This document shows positions 7,211-15,374 of a stretch of DNA of 64,000 nt, one piece after another. Numbering within the stretch: the stretch's first letter is position 1; every line of letters starts with the position of its first letter. Source of the stretch: Candidatus Kouleothrix ribensis (lineage in GTDB: Bacteria; Chloroflexota; Chloroflexia; Chloroflexales; Roseiflexaceae); the NCBI GenBank assembly GCA_016722075.1, contig JADKGW010000001.1:3658001-3722000 (forward strand), written 5' to 3'. The position numbers and the translations under genes were made by a program. The notes under the pieces are model-generated. The model did not search any database, was not told the DNA's origin, and saw nothing but the letters and a program-made list of their open reading frames with translations.

Positions 7211-10200
7211 CTACCGGCGCGCTTGCGGCAAATACACGCGTTCGCCGATGAACAGCTGCACCGACACACTGGCCGTCTGATTGCTGCTATCGGTGGCTGT
7301 CAGCGTGATCGTATGCAGGCCCGGCTGGAGCGTGGTGATCGGCAGCGACGCGCCGGTACCCAGCAGGCCTTGCCGGCTGCTCGACCAGCTGAGCACACTA
7401 TCGGCCAGCTGCCCGTCTTCGAGGTCGAAGCCGAAGCCTTGCAGCACCACCAGATCGCCGACTGGCACGGCCGCGCCGCTGATCGGGTTGCTGATCGTGG
7501 GCTGGGGCAGCTTGTTCGGCAGATTGATCGCCCCATCGGTCTCGTCGGTGGTGGTGTTGACCCCATCGGTGGCTACGACACGGAAATGCACATTAGTGCC
7601 GCCGGCCAGTGAGTCGACATCGACATCGTACGATGTGGTGGCCAGGTTTTCGGCCAGCAGCGCCCAGTTGGCGCCATCGTGGCTGTAGAACACGCTATAG
7701 TGCAACGTGTCGTTGTCGGGGTCGCTGGCGCTCCAGGCCAGCAGCTGGGTTGAGCCGGCAGCCCAGGTGGTAGCGCCGCTAGGGCTGGTAATCTGCAGGC
7801 TCGGCGCGTTCGGGCTGACCACCTGGGTGTCGAGCACTTTCGCGCCATGCAGCAGTACGATCGTCGTGGTACCATCGACCCACGGCACCACAAACGACAG
7901 CTCGGCCGTAGTCGAGTCGCTGGGATCGCCAACGCTGTTGAGGCCGCGCAGCAGCGGGTGGAACGAGTGATACTCGCTCTTGAAATCCACCGCAAAGTTA
8001 GTGGTTTGCACGATCGTGCCGCCGGCATCTTTCAGCTGCACCGCGTAGTCGCCGGTGGGCAACACGGTGGCAGGCACGCTTGCATCGGCCTGGTAGAGTT
8101 CGCCGAACGCGCCGGTATCGCTGATAGCCGGGTTGTCGATCATGGCATCAATACTCAGCACGCTCGACGGTATGGCATCGATGTCCGCGCGATTGGGCTG
8201 AGCTGCGGCCCCTGGCGCGAGCTTGTTGAACATGGTCGTCCAGGTAAAAGGCGAGATCCAACCCTGCTTCGAGCCACCGGCCGGGCAATAGCTCATCAAG
8301 TCGTGGGTGTTCGCAGGGTTATAGATCTTGCCAGTGATCGGGTTGAAGCCGAATTCCTGGATGCTCGACGAACTGTATGGGAAATTCGCGTTCCCATCGG
8401 CCGAGCCGCAGCTATCGCCGGTGTTCGTATGGAGCAGATTGTAATCGTGAGTGAGCTCGTGGCCCATAATCAGCGCGCCGCCGCCAGGATTGTCGGTGTC
8501 GGTGCCGGGCCGATCGGTACCAATGCCAACTACGCCCAGGCCGCCGGCATGCGGGTAGATCGGCATATCGGCGTGCCCGCCGCTGTAGCCCTGGTCGGGC
8601 ACCCAGCCATAGACCTGATTGGCGCCGGTGAAGCCATTCGCGTTGAACATCCAGCTGAACACATTTTCCAGAATCCAGGTGCTGTTCAGATTCTGGATCA
8701 GCGCATGCTGGCCGGTGCCGCTGTCCAGGCTGCCGGTCCAGTTCAGGTAGCCGCTCGATACGGCGTAGTTAATGCCGTTGTTACGCATCGGCAACAGCTG
8801 GCTATACCATGCTGCCGCACCGCCGTTCACGGCCCAGCCACCGGCATACTGCTGCCCGCTATAGCCGGGCGGATGGTAGCGCAACCGGCGGCCGACCAGC
8901 TTAAGCGACTTGCGCGGCGAAAAGGTGCGTGTGAGAAGGCCGGACGCCGGGAAGCGGTTGTTCGACTCGTTGCTCTCGCTGATCGTATTGTTGGGATCGA
9001 CCTCGGCATAGAAGCTGACGCTGATCGCATTCGAGAAGTTGACGTTGAAGTAGGCCTCGGCGGCGTCGTGTACGCTCTGGTCGAGGCTGGTCGTGGCGTT
9101 GCCGATCATGCTGACCAGGTATTCGACGCCATTGGCGAAGATGTGCAGGCGCACCGGTATGTTGTTCAGCCGGGTGAAGGGCGCGCCTACGCCCAGGTAG
9201 ATCCGTGCGGTGGTGTCTTTCTTGGCCACATACGGCAGCGAGTTGTCGGCGCAACCGCTCAGGCCCTTGCTGGTGTCGAAGCACTGAATGCCCTGGGTGA
9301 TCTCCGCGCCGAAGATCGAGAGGTCGGGCTTGATCTGGGTGACGATCAGGCCGGGATCGAAGGCCTTGTAGGCCGCTAGATTGATAAACGTATAGGTTGG
9401 CGGCAGGTTCACTGTGCTGCCCGCACTCGCGACGTTATTGGCCATGTCGGGGTCGAGCGCCTGGGCAGCCACACTGGCGCTGTTCAACAGCTTGCCTTCC
9501 TCAGCCGGCTTGACCACAATCGAGATTGTGGCAGCTGTGGCGCCGATACTCAGCGTGCCCAGGCTGCATGTCACAATCCCGGCGGCAAAGCTACAGCTGC
9601 CCTGGCTGGGTGTGGCCGAAACGAACGTGACGCCGGCCGGCAGCGTATCGACTACCGTGGCGCCGGGTGCGGCATTCGGCCCAGCGTTGGCCACAGTGAG
9701 CGAATAGGTCAGCTGGGCGCCAACGTTCACCGGCTCGGGCGCGGCAGTCTTGCCGATGCTCAGGTCGGCCTGGGTAGCCGACACGTCGGTGCAGACATTG
9801 TTGCGCAAGATATTCTCGAACACGTTGGCGCCGGCCGGGCTCAGGTAGCGTGGCAACGCGCGGAAGCCCCATAGCACATTGCACTGCGCGCCCAGCTGCC
9901 CGCTTGAAGTCTGACCGATCAGCGGGTAGGCCGTCGCCCCCTGCAGGTCGAGACGCTGAGCGATCCGCGTGACGGTGTTGGGCAAGCGCAGATCAGGCAC
10001 CTCGCGTAGTGCGACGATCCGGTTGTAGAACGTCAGCTTGCCATCGGCTGGCAGGCTAATCGCCTTGGGTGTCAGCCAGACCGCATCGCCGGGGTTGAGC
10101 GCCTGGGCCTGCTTGTCGTTATTGAGCTGGGTATTGCCGATCGCGAGCGTACGCAGGCCGAAGAACGCCGCGCCGCCGTTGCCGACGCCGACGATGTAGC

Positions 10201-10525
10201 GACCGAACGAGCTGATATTGTTGAAGTTTGGCGGCGACGCGGCGCCGGCAGCCCAGCTCGTATCGTCACCCAGAATGATCGAGTCGACCGTGCTGAAATC
10301 GAAGGCAGTGTTGCTCTGGAGCACGGTCGACACGGTGAAGCCGCGCAGTTGCAACATCGCTTTGAAGCCATCGCGGGCGACTGTGTCGGTGGTGTAGACG
10401 TAGGCAACGTTCAGGCCGGCAGCGTGCGCAACCGACTGAGGTGGCAGGCTGGGCCAGGCCGCACCGAGCACAAGCGCAACCAGGGCCAGCAAGCCGGCCA
10501 TCGATACCAGGCGTGAAAACGGCAT
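7211..10525 (-). CDS. Secreted metzincin-type zinc protease with DUF11 and CARDB-like domains
   Basis: An 1104-residue exported protein with a signal peptide (hydrophobic LLALVALVLGAAW, cleavage near AHA). After an N-terminal alpha/beta region (about 35-250) come a DUF11 repeat (about 255-375) and a CARDB-like beta sandwich with NTISESNESNN. The catalytic region has HELTHDYNLLH (His689, Glu690, His693, His699), the exact HExxHxxxxxH spacing of metzincins with Asn in place of the usual Gly, and a Met-turn HDLMSYC (Met744). C-terminal Ig/PKD-like repeats follow, and the chain ends RVYLPQARR, like the next secreted protein. Start ATG 10525 has AAAGGAG upstream. The substrate is unknown. Confidence 0.82.
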   Translation of the reverse strand: MPFSRLVSMAGLLALVALVLGAAWPSLPPQSVAHAAGLNVAYVYTTDTVARDGFKAMLQLRGFTVSTVLQSNTAFDFSTVDSIILGDDTSWAAGAASPPNFNNISSFGRYIVGVGNGGAAFFGLRTLAIGNTQLNNDKQAQALNPGDAVWLTPKAISLPADGKLTFYNRIVALREVPDLRLPNTVTRIAQRLDLQGATAYPLIGQTSSGQLGAQCNVLWGFRALPRYLSPAGANVFENILRNNVCTDVSATQADLSIGKTAAPEPVNVGAQLTYSLTVANAGPNAAPGATVVDTLPAGVTFVSATPSQGSCSFAAGIVTCSLGTLSIGATAATISIVVKPAEEGKLLNSASVAAQALDPDMANNVASAGSTVNLPPTYTFINLAAYKAFDPGLIVTQIKPDLSIFGAEITQGIQCFDTSKGLSGCADNSLPYVAKKDTTARIYLGVGAPFTRLNNIPVRLHIFANGVEYLVSMIGNATTSLDQSVHDAAEAYFNVNFSNAISVSFYAEVDPNNTISESNESNNRFPASGLLTRTFSPRKSLKLVGRRLRYHPPGYSGQQYAGGWAVNGGAAAWYSQLLPMRNNGINYAVSSGYLNWTGSLDSGTGQHALIQNLNSTWILENVFSWMFNANGFTGANQVYGWVPDQGYSGGHADMPIYPHAGGLGVVGIGTDRPGTDTDNPGGGALIMGHELTHDYNLLHTNTGDSCGSADGNANFPYSSSSIQEFGFNPITGKIYNPANTHDLMSYCPAGGSKQGWISPFTWTTMFNKLAPGAAAQPNRADIDAIPSSVLSIDAMIDNPAISDTGAFGELYQADASVPATVLPTGDYAVQLKDAGGTIVQTTNFAVDFKSEYHSFHPLLRGLNSVGDPSDSTTAELSFVVPWVDGTTTIVLLHGAKVLDTQVVSPNAPSLQITSPSGATTWAAGSTQLLAWSASDPDNDTLHYSVFYSHDGANWALLAENLATTSYDVDVDSLAGGTNVHFRVVATDGVNTTTDETDGAINLPNKLPQPTISNPISGAAVPVGDLVVLQGFGFDLEDGQLADSVLSWSSSRQGLLGTGASLPITTLQPGLHTITLTATDSSNQTASVSVQLFIGERVYLPQARR

Positions 10526-10576
10526 TCGGCACTCCTTTGATAATCGGCAAACACTGCGAGGGCGGCAGGCTGCAAA

Positions 10577-13500
10577 TTAGCGACGCCCCACCGGGATATA
10601 CAGCCGCGAGCGGATCGTGTAGATCGTGAAGGTAGCCGTGTTCGAGAGGCCACCGCCCGGCCCAGGGTTCTCGACCGTGATGCTGCCCTGGCCACCCAGC
10701 GCCAGGTCGGCAGCCGTGACGAGCATCTTAAGCGTGGTGGCGTTCACATAGCTGGTCGGGCGGTTTGCGCCATTCCACTGCGCCTGCGAGTCGCCAATGA
10801 AGTTGGCGCCGGTGATCAGCAGCGTGAGCTGATCGGCCGTCGCGACATCGACCAGAGTCTGGCTCGGGCTAATACCGGCGATCGTCGGTGTCGGGTTTTC
10901 GCCCGGCGCGGCGACATTGAACTCGGCTGTGTTCGAGAGGCCACCACCCGGCCCAGGGTTGAATACACTCACACCAACCGGGCCGCCGGCCGCGATATCG
11001 GCGGCGCTGATCTGCGCGGTAAGCTGGCCGGCGCTCACGAAGGTAGTGGTGCGATCAGTGCCATTCCAGCGCACCTTCGAGCCGGCAATAAAATTCGTGC
11101 CGTTCACGGTCAGCGTGAAAGCCACGCCGCCGGCCGGCGCCGAGCCGGGCGTGATGGTGGTGATCGAGGGCAATGGGTTATCGCCCGGCGCCGTGATCGT
11201 GAACTTCTCCTGGTTCGACGTGCCGCCGCCCGGCGCGGGGTTGACAACCTTGATATTGATTGACCCGGCCGCCGCGATCTTATCGGCCGAGATGCCGGCG
11301 GTCAGCTTGGTGTTGTTGACAAACGTCGTCGTCAGTGCAGTAGCACCCCAGTAGATTACGGCGCCAGGCACAAAATCCGCGCCCTGTACCGCCAGCGTGA
11401 AGGCCGCGCCGCCGGCCGGCGCCGAGCCAGGCGCCAGGCTGAGCAGCGCCGGGATGGGGTTGGCGGTGTGCAGGCCCACCACCGCATCGTCGATAAACGC
11501 CGCCGCATACACCGAGGTGCCATCGGGGCTAACGCCGATATCGCGCGCGCCGTCGAGCAGCGGCAGCGCCGGCCCGCCGACCAGCGGGTTGCGCTGCACC
11601 AGCTGGCTGAAGCTGAGCAGGCCAGTCTCAGTGTCGCGCGTAAACGCCGCGATCGACTTATCGTTGAAGCCGGTGGCGAACAGGTACTTGCTGTTGGGGC
11701 TGAGCGCCACGCCGCTCACGCCATCCAGGCCATCAATACCGCCGGCGTTGTCCTTGTAGGTGCGTACACGCGCGACGCTGCCGTCGAGGCCGTTGCGCTT
11801 GAATACGACCACCGCGCCATCGTAGGTACCTACGACATACACGAACAGACCGTCGGGACTGACCGCAACCTGGTATGCGCCGCCCAGGCCGTCGAGGAAA
11901 CCGCTGCCAAATAAGCAGGCCAGCAGATCGCACTCGTTGCGCGTCTGCACGTGCGACAGCGTGCCGTCGGCCGGGTTGCGCTTATACACCACCAATGCGC
12001 CGGTGTTAGCGTCGGGGCTGCTGTAGGCGGTGACATACAGGCTCAGGCCGTCGGGGCTGAGCGCCAGCCCGTGCGCGCCGGCCAGCCCGGCGTCGTTCAC
12101 CGATGTGACAAAATTGGGCAAGCCAGTGCTAGAGCTGCGGCTGAAGATCGACACCGTGCCGGCGGTTGTGCTCGAGACATAGATGAAGCGCCCATCGGGG
12201 CTGACCACCACGCCGTAGGCGCCGCTCAGGCCAGATTGGAAGGTGCCGCCCTGGCTGAGCATCCCCGTGCTGGTGTCGCGGTACATGGTCACCAGCGCGT
12301 TGGCGGCGCTGCTGGCCACGTACACATTCTTGCCGTCGGGGCTGACAGTCACAAGCCGCGCGCCGTTCAGGCCGTTCAGCGCAGCGTTGGTAAAATTCTG
12401 GATGGATGTCAGCGTGCCGCTCGCCGGGTCGCGGCTAAACACCGACACCGCATTGCTCAGGTTGCCAGTCACATACACATTATTGCCATCGGGGCTGATC
12501 GCCACGCCGTAGGCGCCATCGAGGCCCTTGGCCGGGCTGTTATTGATGCTCTGGCCGGGCTTGGCCAGCAGCGGCGGCGGCGCCGGCTCGCCCTTACAGG
12601 CCAGGTTGAAGCTGGTAGCCGGGTGGGCCGGGTCGTCGCTGGTGAAGGTCAGCGTGGCGGTGCGGATGCCCAGGGCGCTGGGCAGGCAGCGCACCTGTAC
12701 AGTGTGGCGCTGGCCAGGTGCGAGCGTGGCCGGCACCACGTTCAGCACCTGGAAGTCGGCCGGGTTGCTGCCGCCAAGTGCCGGGTTTGCCAGCGCGGGG
12801 TGCAGATCGGCATCGCCGGTGCTGCTGATCACGAACGTAGCGTCGATCGCGGTAAAGACGATTGTCGTGCCGAGGTCGATCGGGCCGGGCGCGGCCGGGG
12901 CCGAACCGAAAGCCGGCTTGGGCACAGTCGTGCCGGTGCAGGTGAGCGTATAGCTCACCTGTGGATGGGCCAGGTCGTTGGTGGTAAATGTCAGTGTGGC
13001 GGTGCGCAGGCCGGCGCCGGAAGGCGCGCAATAGAGGCTCACCTGCTTGGCCGCGCCGCCATCGGCAATGCTAAGCGGGAATGGAATGTTCACAGCCAGC
13101 GCAAAGTCGTTGGCGTTCGGGCCGCTGATGTGCGGATTGCTGACCTGGAGCGTGGTGTTGCCCGTCTCGAAGATCGTCAGCAGCGCATCGGCCGAGCCGC
13201 CGATCACGGCACTGCCGAAGTCGATCGAGCCGGGCTGCACCGGCGTCGAGCCATAGCCGGCGAGTAGTGGGTCGTTCTCGAGTGCGCCTATGTCGCACAC
13301 GGCCCCGGCCTGGCCGTCGCCATCCTTGGGCCGCGGGTCGCCGCGCTGGTCGATATTGCCCACCGGCACAGCCGCACAGATCGCCGGGTCGCCCACGTCG
13401 ATTGCCGGGCTGCCGGCCAGCAGCTTCTGGCTCAGCAGCGCTGTAAGCGGGCCGCCGTTGAACGCCGGTGCGTCAAGCTTGGCACTCTGGCCGCTCAGGT

Positions 13501-14938
13501 CGCCGGCCTGGTTGAACCCGCAGGTGCCGGCGCTATCGAGGTTGTGGCCGAGCGAGCTGATCGTGCCGGTGCAGTTGTCGCCGACGCTCGTGTCGACGAT
13601 GCTATTGCCGAGCGTGGCGCTGTGGCCGGGCGCGTTGAAGATCGCGCCGCCGTGGCCGCTGCTATTGACTGCGGCGTTGGCCGAAAATGTGACATTGCGC
13701 GCCGTGAAGCTCGAGGCCGGCCCGCCCATCTGGGTAGTGGTGTTGTTAATCGCGCCGCCGTTGCCCAGCAGCGCGGCGTTGGCGGTAAAGGTGCTATTCT
13801 CGATGCTCAGGTTGCCGTGCCGGTCGTTGGCAATCGCGCCGCCGTCGCCCAGCGCGACGGCGTTATTGAGAAAGAGCGCCTGGCTGATGTCGAGCGTACC
13901 GCCGGCGTTGTAGAGCGCGCCGCCCTGGCCGCTATTGCCCGCCGAGGCGGCAATGTTGCCGTTGAAGGCAGTCTGGCTGATCACGGTGGTAGCGTTGATC
14001 GCGCTGTACAGCGCGCCGCCGTTGCTGGTGGGCGTCAGGTTGCCATTGAACGCGCTGCGCAGAATGGTGACGGTAGTATCGCTATCGGCATACAGCGCGC
14101 CGCCACCCCTGGGGGCCGACTCGTTCGAGCCAGTGCCGTTGACCAGGTTACCCGAGAAGATCGTGTCGGAGAGATCGGCTGACTTGGCGCTGTAGTATAC
14201 CGCGCCACCACCTTTGTCGGCGAGATTGCCGCTGAAGTTAGTCAGCGCGAGCTTGAGTGTCTCGGATCCGTCGACATAGATTGCACCGCCGTAGCCAGTG
14301 GCCGAGTTGTTGGCCACGCCATTGACGCCCTTGGCCTTGTTGCCCATGAAGGTGCTGCCGACGATATTGACCACGCCGTTCGAGTTGATCGCGCCGCCGT
14401 CGCCATCGGCAATATTGTTTACGAACGCCACGCCCAGCGCATTGATCGTGCCGCGGTTGAGATCGAGGATGGCCGCGCCGCCGCCACTGGTGTGCGCATC
14501 TTTCAGCGTCAGGTTCACCAGGTTCAGCGTGCCGCTCGGTGCGATCCGGAAGATGTGCAGGTCGTTCTGCGGGCTACCGCCGCTGATCGTCACCGGGCCG
14601 GTAATCGTCACGTTCTTATTGATCATCGGCAGGTCGAGCGAGCTAGGCGGCGGCGGCATGGTGATCGTCGCGCCGGCAGCGCTGCCGCCAAACACGATCA
14701 GGTTCATGCCATCGCCGGCCGAACACTGGTGGTAGGGCGCGCCGTTGAACGAGGCCTGTAGCGCCTCGTAGAGCGAGCAGCCGTTGCCGTCGGTGTTCTC
14801 GATCGCGCTATTCGTGACGGTGATCGTCGAGGGGATGATCCCGGCGGCTGCGGGTTGTGGCACCGGCAGCGTCAGCCCTAGCCCGATCAGCAGCGCGGTG
14901 AAAAAATAGTGAAAGGAACGTTTCTTGAATGCCTGCAT
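10577..14938 (-). CDS. Giant secreted mosaic protein: beta-helix, HYDIN-like, beta-propeller, IPT/TIG
   Basis: A 1453-residue exported protein. After a signal peptide (FFTALLIGLGLTLP, then AAAG) comes a CSLREA-like segment (GCSLYEAL), and a right-handed beta-helix of many GGAI/GGAL-N coils ending in a choice-anchor-Q-like QRGDPRPKDG...CDIGALE motif. Two ASH/HYDIN-like domains (PGSIDFGS..., GPIDLGTT...) follow. A YncE/lactonase-type propeller shows repeated SPDG-NVYV blades. Three IPT/TIG domains end in NPGPGGG-LSN and the tail is SRLYIPVGRR. Start ATG 14938 is chosen for CTCCTT (AAGGAG on this strand) at 14945-14950 and the signal peptide; the frame itself extends 65 codons further. An adhesin or surface fibre is likely, unproven. 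Confidence 0.85.
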   Translation of the reverse strand: MQAFKKRSFHYFFTALLIGLGLTLPVPQPAAAGIIPSTITVTNSAIENTDGNGCSLYEALQASFNGAPYHQCSAGDGMNLIVFGGSAAGATITMPPPPSSLDLPMINKNVTITGPVTISGGSPQNDLHIFRIAPSGTLNLVNLTLKDAHTSGGGAAILDLNRGTINALGVAFVNNIADGDGGAINSNGVVNIVGSTFMGNKAKGVNGVANNSATGYGGAIYVDGSETLKLALTNFSGNLADKGGGAVYYSAKSADLSDTIFSGNLVNGTGSNESAPRGGGALYADSDTTVTILRSAFNGNLTPTSNGGALYSAINATTVISQTAFNGNIAASAGNSGQGGALYNAGGTLDISQALFLNNAVALGDGGAIANDRHGNLSIENSTFTANAALLGNGGAINNTTTQMGGPASSFTARNVTFSANAAVNSSGHGGAIFNAPGHSATLGNSIVDTSVGDNCTGTISSLGHNLDSAGTCGFNQAGDLSGQSAKLDAPAFNGGPLTALLSQKLLAGSPAIDVGDPAICAAVPVGNIDQRGDPRPKDGDGQAGAVCDIGALENDPLLAGYGSTPVQPGSIDFGSAVIGGSADALLTIFETGNTTLQVSNPHISGPNANDFALAVNIPFPLSIADGGAAKQVSLYCAPSGAGLRTATLTFTTNDLAHPQVSYTLTCTGTTVPKPAFGSAPAAPGPIDLGTTIVFTAIDATFVISSTGDADLHPALANPALGGSNPADFQVLNVVPATLAPGQRHTVQVRCLPSALGIRTATLTFTSDDPAHPATSFNLACKGEPAPPPLLAKPGQSINNSPAKGLDGAYGVAISPDGNNVYVTGNLSNAVSVFSRDPASGTLTSIQNFTNAALNGLNGARLVTVSPDGKNVYVASSAANALVTMYRDTSTGMLSQGGTFQSGLSGAYGVVVSPDGRFIYVSSTTAGTVSIFSRSSSTGLPNFVTSVNDAGLAGAHGLALSPDGLSLYVTAYSSPDANTGALVVYKRNPADGTLSHVQTRNECDLLACLFGSGFLDGLGGAYQVAVSPDGLFVYVVGTYDGAVVVFKRNGLDGSVARVRTYKDNAGGIDGLDGVSGVALSPNSKYLFATGFNDKSIAAFTRDTETGLLSFSQLVQRNPLVGGPALPLLDGARDIGVSPDGTSVYAAAFIDDAVVGLHTANPIPALLSLAPGSAPAGGAAFTLAVQGADFVPGAVIYWGATALTTTFVNNTKLTAGISADKIAAAGSINIKVVNPAPGGGTSNQEKFTITAPGDNPLPSITTITPGSAPAGGVAFTLTVNGTNFIAGSKVRWNGTDRTTTFVSAGQLTAQISAADIAAGGPVGVSVFNPGPGGGLSNTAEFNVAAPGENPTPTIAGISPSQTLVDVATADQLTLLITGANFIGDSQAQWNGANRPTSYVNATTLKMLVTAADLALGGQGSITVENPGPGGGLSNTATFTIYTIRSRLYIPVGRR

Positions 14939-15374
14939 GGACTGCTCCTTGCCAAGCCGAAATGCCTGGAATTGCACTATGGCTAACACGTAATGATGTG
15001 GAGTAAACACGCCTGTAGAGGTCGGGCAGTATGACCAAGGCACGACCGATAGGCTATTGCGATCGGGCCGGAGTGACGCTATGCTACGGATGCCTGGGCG
15101 TACTGTATAGCCGAGCCACACCGGCAATGGCATGGCCCACCGGCCGATTGGAGCGGCACGATTCGAATGCTACACCCATGTCGGCAGCCGCCAACCGAGG
15201 CACGATTGGCGACCACCGGTCTGCAGCGACAGCAGCAGCGTGAGTGTACTACATCAAGCCGAACACAACCTGACATTTCTTGCCAACCCGGCAACCGATT
15301 TGCCACTTCCCACACGTTTAGTTCATGAGCGGCCCCACGATCGTTCTATCGACGTTGTCTACGCGGGAGGCTCT
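14939..15374. other. Divergent intergenic region between giant secreted protein and NB-ARC regulator genes
   Basis: 436 bases between divergent starts, expected to hold both promoters. I see the two ribosome binding sites (14945-14950 minus, 15365-15370 plus) but no convincing -35/-10 pair, no tRNA and no clear dyad. The arrangement makes the regulator a natural candidate to control the secreted protein. Confidence 0.5.

Noticed and set aside
7847..9379. A 510-codon plus-strand open frame antisense to the metzincin gene
   Set aside because: It is a shadow in high-GC DNA: no family motifs, no ribosome binding site, and the opposite strand has signal peptide, HExxH and domain structure.
11951..13267. 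A 438-codon plus-strand open frame inside the giant secreted protein gene
   Set aside because: Low-complexity His/Ala/Gly/Arg-rich translation typical of the antisense of GC-rich beta-propeller repeats; no start signals.
15165..15180. GATTCGAAT string resembling a tRNA T-loop
   Set aside because: No flanking acceptor, D or anticodon stems can be drawn around it.
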